A stretch of DNA of 26,010 nt from VBDM01 sp035280025 (GTDB taxonomy: Bacteria; Pseudomonadota; Gammaproteobacteria; Burkholderiales; SG8-39): positions 1 to 26,010 of the forward strand of contig DATEGT010000048.1 of NCBI GenBank assembly GCA_035280025.1, in the 5' to 3' direction. This document shows positions 6,729 through 13,310 of the stretch, piece by piece. Made by a program: the position numbers and the translations under genes. Positions within the stretch are counted from its first letter, which is position 1. Each line of letters opens with the position of its first letter. The notes under the pieces were generated by a model that made no database searches, was not told the origin of the DNA, and worked only from the letters and a program-made list of their open reading frames with translations.

Positions 6729-7847
6729 ATGTCCATCGCCCCGCCCGCGCGGATCGGAGCGCCGCTCGAAGAGGTCGACACGCCGGCGCTCACGGTCGAT
6801 CTGGACGCGCTCGAGGGGAACATCGCGCGCATGGCGAAGGCGGCCGAGGGTGGCGCGGCGCGCCTGCGGCCTCACGCGAAGAGCCACAAGTGCGCCGAGA
6901 TCGCGCGGGCGCAGGTCGCCGCCGGAGCCGTCGGCGTGTGCGCGCAGAAAGTGAGCGAGGCCGAGGCGCTGGTCGCAGGCGGCGTGGCGGACGTTCTGGT
7001 CACGAACGAGATCGTGGGCAGGCAGAAAGTCGGACGGCTCGCCCGCCTCGCGCGCGAGGCGAAAGTCGCGGTGCTCGCCGACGACGCGGGCAACGTGGCC
7101 GAGCTGGACGCCGCCGCGCACGCCGAGCGCGTGCGCCTGGAGGTCCTCGTCGAGATCGACGCCGGCGCACACCGCTGCGGGGTCGAGCCCGGCGCTCCCG
7201 CGCTCGCCCTCGCGAAGGCGATCGCCGCCTGCCGCAACCTGCGCTTCGCCGGCCTGCACGCCTACCACGGCGCTGCGCAGCACCTGCGCGCGGCGGACGA
7301 GCGCCGCGCGGCAATCGCCGATGCGGCGGAGAAGGCCAGGACGACGAAGGCGCTGATCGAGGAAGCGGGGATCGCCTGCGGCACCGTCACCGGCGCCGGG
7401 ACCGGGACCTTCCTGCTCGAAGGCGCGAGCCGCGTGTTCAACGAGATCCAGCCCGGGTCCTACGTCTTCATGGACGCGGACTACAACCGTAACGAGTGGC
7501 AGGCGGGCTGGCCGCGCTTCGAGCAGAGCCTCTTCGTGCTCGCGACGGTGATGAGCGCACCCGCCGCGGACCGCGCGGTGGTCGACGCGGGCCTCAAGGC
7601 GTCGAGCGTCGATTCCGGGATGCCGCTCGTGCACGAGCGTCCCGGCGTCGAGTACGCGAAGGCGTCGGACGAGCACGGCGTGCTCAGGATCGTCCCGGGG
7701 GCGAAAGCACCGGAGCTGGGCGAGAAAATCCTGCTCGTCCCGGGGCACTGCGACCCGACGGTGAACCTCTACGACTGGCTGGTGTGCGTGCGCAAGGGAA
7801 GAGTCGAAGCGCTCTGGGCGGTCGCGGCGCGGGGAGCGCTCTACTAG
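6729..7847 (+). CDS. D-threonine aldolase / D-serine dehydratase family PLP enzyme (DSD1 type)
   Basis: A 372-residue fold-type III PLP enzyme of the low-specificity D-threonine aldolase/eukaryotic-type D-serine dehydratase family. The N-terminal alanine-racemase-like barrel opens with the family signature VDTPALTVDLDALEGNI, and RPHAKSHKC carries the PLP lysine (Lys51). The C-terminal domain ends with the metal site VPGHCDPTVNLYDW, with His340 and Asp342 as expected metal ligands. It would cleave D-threonine or other D-3-hydroxyamino acids to glycine and an aldehyde, or dehydrate D-serine. The two activities cannot be told apart by eye. It is transcribed alone, divergent from the operon before it and convergent, with a 9-base gap, with the MetE-like gene after it. 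Confidence 0.9.
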   Translation: MSIAPPARIGAPLEEVDTPALTVDLDALEGNIARMAKAAEGGAARLRPHAKSHKCAEIARAQVAAGAVGVCAQKVSEAEALVAGGVADVLVTNEIVGRQKVGRLARLAREAKVAVLADDAGNVAELDAAAHAERVRLEVLVEIDAGAHRCGVEPGAPALALAKAIAACRNLRFAGLHAYHGAAQHLRAADERRAAIADAAEKARTTKALIEEAGIACGTVTGAGTGTFLLEGASRVFNEIQPGSYVFMDADYNRNEWQAGWPRFEQSLFVLATVMSAPAADRAVVDAGLKASSVDSGMPLVHERPGVEYAKASDEHGVLRIVPGAKAPELGEKILLVPGHCDPTVNLYDWLVCVRKGRVEALWAVAARGALY

Positions 7848-7856
7848 AGGATACGT

Positions 7857-8963
7857 TCAGCCCCAGACCGATTTCGCGACCTCCAGGCACAGGCCGAGCT
7901 TGCGCCACTGGTCGTCGGCGGTGAGCTTGTTGCCGTGATGGGTGCTCGAGAAGCCGCATTGCGGCGACAGGCACAGGTTCTCCAGGGGCACGTACTTCGC
8001 CGCCGCGTCGATGCGGCGCCTCAGGTCGTCCTTCTTCTCCAGCTCGGGCACCTTGGAGCTCACCAGGCCCAGCACGACGACCTTGCCCTTGGGCACGTGG
8101 CGCAGAGGCTCGAAGCCGCCGGCGCGGTCGGTGTCGTACTCGAGGAAGAAGGCGTCCACCTCGAGGCGCGAGAACACGGTCTCGGCGACGTAGTCGTAGC
8201 TGCCGCTCGCGAGCCAGGTGCTCTTGAAGTTGCCCCGGCAGGTGTGGATCGCGACCGCCATGTCGTCGGGCACGTCGCGGATCGCGGCGTTGACCGCGTC
8301 GGCGTACATCGCGTTGTCCCTCTTCGGGTCGTCTCCCAGCTTCTTGAACTGCTCCTGCACCTTGGGGTCGCCCATCATCGCGATGGTGGTGTCGTCGATC
8401 TGGAGATAGCGGCAGCCCGCCTTGTACAGGTCGGCGATCTCCTCGCGGTACGCCTTCGTCAGGTCGGCCCAGAATTCATCGAGGTCCGGGTAGGTCTTCT
8501 TGATCGAAGCGCGGTCGGCCCGGCCGTGCAGCATCGCCGGCGAGGGCATGGTGAACTTCGGGGTGTGCCTGGCGACCGACTTGAGGAACTTGAAGTGATC
8601 GAGCATCGAGGGCCGGGTGCGGCGGATCTTGCCCGAGACGATCATGAAGGGCGGCTGCTCCTCGGTGTTCTTGAACTTCGCGTCGCCGTAGGCGTCGCCC
8701 TTCGACAGCGTCACGCCGTCGAAGTTGGAGAGAAAATCGATGTGCCACCAGTCGCGGCGGTACTCGCCGTCGGTCACCGACTGGATGCCGACCGATTCCT
8801 GCTTGGCGACGGCCTCGCGGATGTGCTTGTCCTGGACCGCGCGCAGCTGCTCGGCGCTCATTTCGCCGCGCCTCGCCTTGTCGCGCGCGTCGTGCAGCTC
8901 CTGCGGGCGCAGCAGGCTTCCGACGTGGTCGGCGCGGAACGGGGGCGTTTTTCGTTGTGTCAT
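7857..8963 (-). CDS. MetE C-terminal-domain protein (cobalamin-independent methionine synthase II family)
   Basis: A 368-residue protein corresponding to the catalytic C-terminal barrel of MetE and lacking its N-terminal folate-binding half. The opening (FRADHVGSLLRPQEL) and SVTDGEYRRDWWHIDF are typical. The zinc ligands match MetE: His240 and Cys242 (AIHTCRGN), probably Glu275 (FFLEYDTDR) and Cys336 (SPQCGFSS). Known functions in this group include methionine-forming methyl transfer and thiol alkylation such as epoxyalkane:coenzyme M transfer. The substrate here is open. I chose ATG 8963, which has GGAG at a good distance and sits behind a near-consensus promoter (9001-9029). It is divergent from a second member of the same family. 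Confidence 0.9.
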   Translation of the reverse strand: MTQRKTPPFRADHVGSLLRPQELHDARDKARRGEMSAEQLRAVQDKHIREAVAKQESVGIQSVTDGEYRRDWWHIDFLSNFDGVTLSKGDAYGDAKFKNTEEQPPFMIVSGKIRRTRPSMLDHFKFLKSVARHTPKFTMPSPAMLHGRADRASIKKTYPDLDEFWADLTKAYREEIADLYKAGCRYLQIDDTTIAMMGDPKVQEQFKKLGDDPKRDNAMYADAVNAAIRDVPDDMAVAIHTCRGNFKSTWLASGSYDYVAETVFSRLEVDAFFLEYDTDRAGGFEPLRHVPKGKVVVLGLVSSKVPELEKKDDLRRRIDAAAKYVPLENLCLSPQCGFSSTHHGNKLTADDQWRKLGLCLEVAKSVWG

Positions 8964-9000
8964 TGGGAACTCCGGATGGTGGCTCGGCAGCGGAGAACGA

Positions 9001-9029
9001 ATTTCAGGCGAAGCGCGGCGCGCTGTCAA
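9001..9029 (-). promoter_or_regulatory. sigma-70-type promoter of the minus-strand MetE-like gene
   Basis: Read on the minus strand, a perfect TTGACA -35 (9029-9024) is followed after exactly 17 bases by TGAAAT (9006-9001; four of six matches to TATAAT). Transcription would start near 8994, giving a leader of about 30 bases that contains the GGAG before ATG 8963. Downstream of it on the plus strand are two short inverted repeats, TTCCC-N5-GGGAA (9035-9049) and GGGA-N5-TCCC (9056-9068), which are possible operator half-sites between the two divergent genes. Confidence 0.6.
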
Positions 9030-9081
9030 CCCCATTCCCGGTGTGGGAACGGAGTGGGACGCAATCCCGCCCGCGCCGGAC

Positions 9082-9087
9082 TAGAAT
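9082..9087 (+). promoter_or_regulatory. -10 box of the plus-strand MetE-like gene
   Basis: TAGAAT lies 26 bases before the ATG at 9114. The predicted transcript would have a leader of about 20 bases containing the Shine-Dalgarno GGGAG (9101-9105). No good -35 is visible at the right spacing, so an activator may be needed (inference). Confidence 0.4.
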
Positions 9088-9113
9088 ACGCCGCTGCCAA
9101 GGGAGACGACGCA

Positions 9114-10325
9114 ATGATCCGCAGCCAGAGGCGCATCCTGACCACGCACGCGGGAGCGCTGCCGCGCGCCCCAGAGCTGCGCGAGATGATCTTCGCCCGG
9201 GCCGAGGGCAAGCCCTACGACCGCAACGCGCTTTCCGCGCGGCTGAAGAGCGAGGTCGCCGAGGTCGTCCGCAGGCAGGCGTCGTGCGGCATCGACAGCG
9301 TCAACGACGGCGAGGTCGGGAAGACCAATTTCACCAACTACGTGCGCGAGCGGCTCACCGGCTTCGAGATGCGCGATTTCCGGCCGGGCGTCGACCCCGC
9401 GCCGCTCAACATCACCGCCCGCGACTCCAGGGATTTTCCCCAGTACTTCGCCGCCGGCAAGGGCTCGCTCACCGGCGCGGCGCAGCGCAGGCAGCTCGCC
9501 GTGTGCGTCGCGCCGCTCAAGTACGTCGGCCGCGCGCCCCTCGAGGAGGACCTGCAGAACTTCAAGTCTGCGCTCGCGGGCGTGAGGACCGCCGAGGCCT
9601 TCCTGCCGGCGAACACGCCTGGCACGATCGAGCATTGGCTGAGGAACGAGCACTATCCGAGCGAGGAGGCCTTCGTCGAGGCGATCGCCGAGGCGATGCG
9701 CGAGGAATACCGGGCGATCGTAGACGCGGGGTTCCTGCTGCAGATCGACGATCCGGATCTGCCCGACGGCTGGCAGATGTACCCCGACATGAGCGTGCGC
9801 GACTACCGCAAGTACGCGACGCTCCGGGTCGACGCGATCAACCACGCCCTGCGCGGCATCCCGCGCGAGAAGGTCCGGCTGCACGTCTGCTGGGGCAGCT
9901 TCCACGGGCCGCACCGCAACGACATCCCGCTCGCGGACATCATCGACATCATCTTCCGCGTGCGCGCCTCGAGCTATTCGATCGAGGCCTCCAACCCCTG
10001 CCACGAGCACGAATGGCGCGTGTTCGAGAAAGTGAGGCTGCCGGAAGGCGCGGTGCTCATTCCCGGCGTCGTCGGCCACGCTTGCGACTTCATCGAGCAC
10101 CCCGAGCTCGTCGCCGGGCGCCTGGAGCGCTACGCGAAGCTCGTCGGACGCGAGAACGTGATGGGCGGCACCGACTGCGGGCTGGGGCCGCGCGTGGGCA
10201 GCCCGGAGATCGCCTGGGCGAAGCTCGAGGCGCTCGCGAAGGGCGCGCGCCTGGCGAGCAGGCGGCTCTGGGCGAAACCGCCGCGAAGGAAGGCCGCGGC
10301 ACCGCGAAAGAAAAGACGGAGCTAG
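9114..10325 (+). CDS. MetE C-terminal-domain protein, second paralogue, with basic tail
   Basis: A 403-residue member of the same MetE-core family as its divergent neighbour but clearly a different subgroup. The start reads RILTTHAGALPRAPELREM, and an N-terminal DGEVGKTNFTNYVRERLTGF replaces the DGEYRRDWW of the other. Zinc ligands are His257 and Cys259 (RLHVCWGSFHGP), probably Glu291 (SIEASNPCHEHEW) and Cys355 (GGTDCGLGPR). The ATG follows GGGAG. The last 20 residues are strongly basic (RRKAAAPRKKRRS), which is unusual in the family and might bind nucleic acid or simply be a disordered tail. The TAG stop overlaps the stop of the convergent MFS gene within CTAG (10322-10325). Substrate unknown. 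Alkyl or methyl transfer to a thiol is expected from the family. Confidence 0.9.
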   Translation: MIRSQRRILTTHAGALPRAPELREMIFARAEGKPYDRNALSARLKSEVAEVVRRQASCGIDSVNDGEVGKTNFTNYVRERLTGFEMRDFRPGVDPAPLNITARDSRDFPQYFAAGKGSLTGAAQRRQLAVCVAPLKYVGRAPLEEDLQNFKSALAGVRTAEAFLPANTPGTIEHWLRNEHYPSEEAFVEAIAEAMREEYRAIVDAGFLLQIDDPDLPDGWQMYPDMSVRDYRKYATLRVDAINHALRGIPREKVRLHVCWGSFHGPHRNDIPLADIIDIIFRVRASSYSIEASNPCHEHEWRVFEKVRLPEGAVLIPGVVGHACDFIEHPELVAGRLERYAKLVGRENVMGGTDCGLGPRVGSPEIAWAKLEALAKGARLASRRLWAKPPRRKAAAPRKKRRS

Positions 10326-11512
10326 GCCGGCAGCTCCTTCACGGCCGCCTTTCCCCCTTCGGACGGGAACATCAGCGCGGCGCTGAAGGTGACGAAAGCG
10401 AGCGCCCCCAGCGTGTAGTACAGCGCTCTGAAGTCCCCGCTCTGCCTGTAGATCCATGCGACCAGCGGTACCGCCAGCGCGCTCGCGCCGAACGAAACGA
10501 CGTAGCGCACCGCGTAGGCGCGGGCGCGCCACTCCTCGGCGGTGTAGCGCGCGATCATCGCGTCGTTGATCGGGATCTGCCCGAAGACGAAGAACATCAT
10601 CGCCACGGCGGTCGCGAGCATCAGATAGTTGTCCATGGTCCCCGCGAGAGCGAGCAGGGGCACCTGCAGCGCGACCACCGGGACGAACACCGACTTGAGC
10701 GAGCGCCGGTCCAGCCACCAGCCGACGCACAGCTGCGCCATCGCTGCGACGAGGTAGACGCCGCACACGAGGACGCCGATTCCGAGCGTAGAGCTCGTCA
10801 GCGCGGTCAGGCGCTCGTCGAAGACCTTGGGCATCGAGATCGTCGTGGCGTTGAAGATCACTCCGCCGCAGGCGGTGGCGACCGTGAGCACGCCGAACAC
10901 CCGCGCGAGGTCGGCGCGGGAGAGCTTGACGGCGCCGCCCGTCTTGCGCGCCGGCGCCGTGGCCTGCGCGCCGCGCACGGTCAGCGCGAAGGCCACGCCC
11001 ACGCCGAGCGCGATCGCGCCGGGAACGATGAAAGCGGAGCGCCAGCCGGCGGCCTGCGCGAGGGCGCCGGCGAGCAGCGCCGAGAACGCCACGCCCACGT
11101 TGCCGAACACGCCGTTGACCCCGAGGACGCGCCCGACGTTGTCCCGGTTCGCGACCAGCATCGCGATGCCTACGGGATGGTAGATCGCAGCGAAGACGCC
11201 GATCAGCGTGAGGCCGAGCGCGATCTGCGCCGGGCCGGTCGCGAAACCGGTGAGGATGCTCGCGGTCCCGATGCCGAAGAAGAAAACCGTCATCATTCCC
11301 GTGCGGCTCCAGCGGTCGGCGAGCCAGCCCGCCGGGATCGAGCAGGCGCCGAAGGCGACGAAGCCGCCCAGGGAAAGCGGCAGGAGGTCGGCATAGCCCT
11401 TGCCGAGCTCTGCGCTCATCGCCAGCACGACGGTCGGGAAAATGAGCATGAGCAGATGATCGAGAGCGTGCCCGAGGTTGAGCAGCAGGCTCATGCCGCG
11501 CGTGGTGGTCAT
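10322..11512 (-). CDS. MFS transporter
   Basis: A 396-residue major facilitator protein with about 12 hydrophobic segments. The first helix contains HALDH (15-19), and the loop between helices 2 and 3 carries the MFS motif A as GWLADRWSR (62-70). The overall look, including GVFAAIYHPVGIAMLV, resembles the fosmidomycin-resistance-like (Fsr) branch, which exports drugs or metabolites. The substrate cannot be read from the sequence. The ATG overlaps the TGA of the DUF1992 gene upstream (ATGA, 11509-11512), so the two are co-translated. Its end overlaps the end of the MetE-like gene by four bases. Confidence 0.88.
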   Translation of the reverse strand: MTTTRGMSLLLNLGHALDHLLMLIFPTVVLAMSAELGKGYADLLPLSLGGFVAFGACSIPAGWLADRWSRTGMMTVFFFGIGTASILTGFATGPAQIALGLTLIGVFAAIYHPVGIAMLVANRDNVGRVLGVNGVFGNVGVAFSALLAGALAQAAGWRSAFIVPGAIALGVGVAFALTVRGAQATAPARKTGGAVKLSRADLARVFGVLTVATACGGVIFNATTISMPKVFDERLTALTSSTLGIGVLVCGVYLVAAMAQLCVGWWLDRRSLKSVFVPVVALQVPLLALAGTMDNYLMLATAVAMMFFVFGQIPINDAMIARYTAEEWRARAYAVRYVVSFGASALAVPLVAWIYRQSGDFRALYYTLGALAFVTFSAALMFPSEGGKAAVKELPA

Positions 11513-11841
11513 CGCGGGATGATAACCGAGGCGCGCGCTCGAATCCTGCTCTCGAGCATGCGGGCGCGCAGCAGCGCGACCCGGGTGAGCGCGCGTGCCC
11601 GTTCGCTCTCCTCCAGCCCGGGGAGCGCGGCCTCCAGCCGCGCGATCTCGGCGCGCTCGAGCAACTCGAGCGGGACGAATCCGGCGTTCTTCAGGATGCG
11701 GCAGGCGATGCGCGTCTCGGGAGGCACGAGCGGGTCGTCGTCGATCTCGAGCGGTTTCCCCGCTCCGGGAAGATCGTCGAAGTCCCCGCGGGCGATCGCC
11801 TGGAGGATGCTCCGCTCTGCGATGAAGTCTAGGCTGGACAA
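11509..11841 (-). CDS. DUF1992 (DnaJ-homologue-subfamily-C-28-like) protein
   Basis: A 110-residue protein with the DUF1992 signature: FIAERSILQAIARGDFDDLPGAGKPLEIDDDPLVPPETRIACRILKNAGFVP. Proteins of this small family have no settled function. The start is probably TTG at 11841. No ATG or GTG gives the conserved N-terminus, and a TATACT -10 box on the minus strand (11874-11869) would place the transcript start about 20 bases before it. No good Shine-Dalgarno sequence is seen. It is translationally coupled to the MFS gene through an ATGA overlap and divergent from the HtrA-like gene. Confidence 0.82.
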   Translation of the reverse strand: MSSLDFIAERSILQAIARGDFDDLPGAGKPLEIDDDPLVPPETRIACRILKNAGFVPLELLERAEIARLEAALPGLEESERARALTRVALLRARMLESRIRARASVIIPR

Positions 11842-11868
11842 GACGCGTGCTGGAAATCGGTGTGGTTT

Positions 11869-11876
11869 AGTATAAC
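11869..11876. promoter_or_regulatory. overlapping divergent -10 boxes
   Basis: The same few bases read as TATAAC on the plus strand (11871-11876) and TATACT on the minus strand (11874-11869). The first would serve the HtrA-like gene, the second the DUF1992-MFS pair. Neither has a recognisable -35. RNA polymerase could use only one at a time, so the two transcription units may be mutually exclusive (inference). Confidence 0.45.
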
Positions 11877-11909
11877 AATGGAAACCGGGTGCGATTCCGG
11901 GGGGCTCAC

Positions 11910-12935
11910 GTGACCCGAACCATGCGAAATGTTGCAGTTGCGGCGGCGGCGTTCGTCTGCTGCGCCGCCTGGGCGGCCGACCCCGCCCCGCGGGCGCAGA
12001 AGGCGCAGCATACCCGGGTGGAGCGCGACGCCGAGGACGTGCTCGCAGCGGTCGTGCGGATCAAGATGACGGCGATCCCTACCGCACGGAGCAACGCCAC
12101 GCTCGGCACGAGCCGCGAAGGCACCGGGATCGTGATCGACGAGCGCGGCCACATCGTGACGATCGGCTACATCGTGATCGAGGCCGAGTCCATCGAGATC
12201 ACGACGCAGGATCAGAGGACTTTCCCGGCGACGCTGGTCGGCTACGACCCGGCGAGCGGCCTGGGGCTGCTGCGCGCGGGCGAGCCGCTTGGCGTCAAGC
12301 CGATGCCCATGGGCCAGGCCGCCGACGTCGCGCAACGCGAGCCGGTCATGGTTCTCCCCGCCGGGGGGCGCGAGGCCGCGAGCCTCGCCTACGTCGTCGC
12401 CAAGCGCAAGTTCGCGGCGAGCTGGGAATACCTGCTCGATACCGCGATCTTCACCTCGCCGCCGACGTTTCAATGGGCGGGCGCCGCGCTGGTGAGCCGC
12501 GAAGGAAAGCTCGTCGGTGTGGGCTCGCTCTTCGTGCGCGAAACGGGCGACGGATCGCAGGCGCCGGGCAACATGTTCGTTCCCATCGACCTGCTCAAGC
12601 CGATCCTCGCCGACCTCATCGAAAGGGGCAGAAGGAGCGGGCCGGCGCGTCCCTGGCTGGGGCTGGGGACCGAGGAGCTGCACGGGCACCTGCTCGTGAC
12701 CCGTGTCTCGCCCGACGGCCCCGCCGACCGTGCCGGGATCAAGAACGGGGACATCGTGGTCGGGGTCGGGAAGGATCCGGTCAAGAGCCACGAGGAGCTC
12801 TACCTCAAGGTCTGGGGCTTGGGCGCCGCCGGCGTCGACGTTCCTCTGAAGGTGCTGCAGGGCGTCGACATGCGCGAGCTGAAAGTGCGCTCGATCGACC
12901 GCTTCCAGTATTTCAAGGAAAAGCCGGTTTACTAG
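11910..12935 (+). CDS. secreted HtrA/S1C-like pseudoprotease with PDZ domain
   Basis: A 341-residue periplasmic protein. A signal peptide (TMRNVAVAAAAFVCCAAWAADP) is followed by a trypsin-like S1C domain and a C-terminal PDZ domain (about 248-323, LLVTRVSPDGPADRAGIKNGDIVVGV). All three catalytic positions are replaced. Where DegP has TNNHVV this protein has TIGYIV (His to Tyr87). SDIAL is SGLGL (Asp to Gly). GNSGGAL is QWAGAAL (Ser to Ala190). Family structure, including VGYDP and GKLVGVGS, is kept, so it is probably a binding protein, chaperone or regulator rather than a protease. GTG 11910 has a G-rich sequence upstream. GTG 11889 and ATG 11922 are alternatives, and the promoter box at 11871-11876 argues against 11889. 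The gene stands alone. Confidence 0.86.
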   Translation: MTRTMRNVAVAAAAFVCCAAWAADPAPRAQKAQHTRVERDAEDVLAAVVRIKMTAIPTARSNATLGTSREGTGIVIDERGHIVTIGYIVIEAESIEITTQDQRTFPATLVGYDPASGLGLLRAGEPLGVKPMPMGQAADVAQREPVMVLPAGGREAASLAYVVAKRKFAASWEYLLDTAIFTSPPTFQWAGAALVSREGKLVGVGSLFVRETGDGSQAPGNMFVPIDLLKPILADLIERGRRSGPARPWLGLGTEELHGHLLVTRVSPDGPADRAGIKNGDIVVGVGKDPVKSHEELYLKVWGLGAAGVDVPLKVLQGVDMRELKVRSIDRFQYFKEKPVY

Positions 12936-12949
12936 GCCCGCGAGAGGGC

Positions 12950-12987
12950 AAAAAAAATCGGCGCCGCCCGCATGCGCGAGTGCGCCG
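12950..12987 (-). terminator. intrinsic terminator of the 57-aa membrane protein gene
   Basis: Read on the minus strand, CGGCGC (12987-12982) pairs with GCGCCG (12964-12959), with a further CGC/GCG pairing inside the loop, and the hairpin is followed at once by A and eight T residues (12957-12950). This is a good Rho-independent terminator 28 bases after the TAA of the small gene. On the plus strand the same run is A residues, so it does not terminate the HtrA-like gene in that direction. Confidence 0.72.
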
Positions 12988-13014
12988 AGAAGGTGCTACG
13001 GAGGAGACCTTTGC

Positions 13015-13188
13015 TTACCGGCGGCGGCCCCAGCGGCGGTGGCCGGTTTCGAAATCGTTGGCGGTGGCGTAGTCGAAGCCTCTCGCTTCCCCGCGGGGGC
13101 GCGCCCCTTGATACAGGGACAGCGCGATGCCGAGGATGAGGCCCACTCCACACAGGCTTTGAATCGCGGTGACCAGAGCTTCCATCAT
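13015..13188 (-). CDS. small single-pass membrane protein (57 aa)
   Basis: A 57-codon gene, ATG 13188 to TAA 13015. The protein starts MMEALVTAIQSLCGVGLILG and continues IALSLYQGARPRGEARGFDY, so one membrane helix (about residues 5-26) is followed by a polar tail ending in HRRWGRRR. The positive tail suggests the C-terminus is cytoplasmic. Three signs make it a real gene: a strong Shine-Dalgarno sequence (GAGGAG, seven bases before the ATG), a convincing intrinsic terminator directly downstream, and a transmembrane segment that would be lost in other frames. A second ATG follows the first (13185). I recognise no family. It stands alone, convergent with the HtrA-like gene and divergent from the kinase gene. 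Roles as a regulator of a membrane complex or a small stress protein are possible but unsupported. Confidence 0.75.
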   Translation of the reverse strand: MMEALVTAIQSLCGVGLILGIALSLYQGARPRGEARGFDYATANDFETGHRRWGRRR

Positions 13189-13195
13189 GGTGTTT

Positions 13196-13201
13196 CTCCT
13201 C
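13196..13201 (-). promoter_or_regulatory. Shine-Dalgarno of the 57-aa gene
   Basis: GAGGAG on the minus strand with a seven-base spacer to ATG 13188. It decides the start of the small membrane protein gene. Confidence 0.7.
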
Positions 13202-13216
13202 TTGCCGAATGTTCAG

Positions 13217-13242
13217 GTTCTTGCCCTTCTAAAAGCAGGAAC
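13217..13242. promoter_or_regulatory. imperfect dyad upstream of the 57-aa gene
   Basis: GTTCTTGC (13217-13224) and GCAGGAAC (13235-13242) form inverted arms of eight bases with one mismatch around a ten-base AT-rich centre. It begins 29 bases before the ATG of the small gene on the minus strand. It could be an operator or a hairpin in the leader of its mRNA. Next to it (13244-13267) is a GGCCAG-type iterated sequence of unknown meaning. Confidence 0.3.
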
Positions 13243-13267
13243 TGGGCCAGGCCAGGGCCAGCCAGGG

Positions 13268-13310
13268 AAATAAACGTAATCTATTGATTCTTTAAATATA
13301 ATATAGAGCA
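13268..13310. promoter_or_regulatory. AT-rich divergent promoter island with perfect TATAAT
   Basis: A block of about 40 bases, very AT-rich against its surroundings, between the 57-aa gene (-) and the kinase gene (+). On the plus strand it holds a perfect TATAAT (13297-13302), but no acceptable -35 at 16-18 bases. TTGATT (13284-13289) is too close. Transcription would start at about 13309-13310, directly at an ATG (13310). The same block may supply the minus-strand promoter, where TATATT and TAGATT are candidates. Confidence 0.5.

Noticed and set aside
8957..11875. A 972-codon plus-strand open frame over the second MetE-like gene and the MFS and DUF1992 genes
   Set aside because: It runs out of frame through one real gene and antisense through two others, with no recognisable protein.
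12937..12957. A small hairpin GCCC-N6-GGGC followed by A residues, as a terminator for the HtrA-like gene
   Set aside because: On the plus strand the run is A, not T, and the stem is only four pairs. The T-run works only for the minus strand with the other hairpin.
13244..13270. GGCCAG-type iterations as a CRISPR or functional repeat array
   Set aside because: The units are about six bases, irregular and few, with no spacers. It is simple sequence.
13284..13302. TTGATT as the -35 partner of TATAAT
   Set aside because: The spacing is only seven bases, far from the 16-18 needed.
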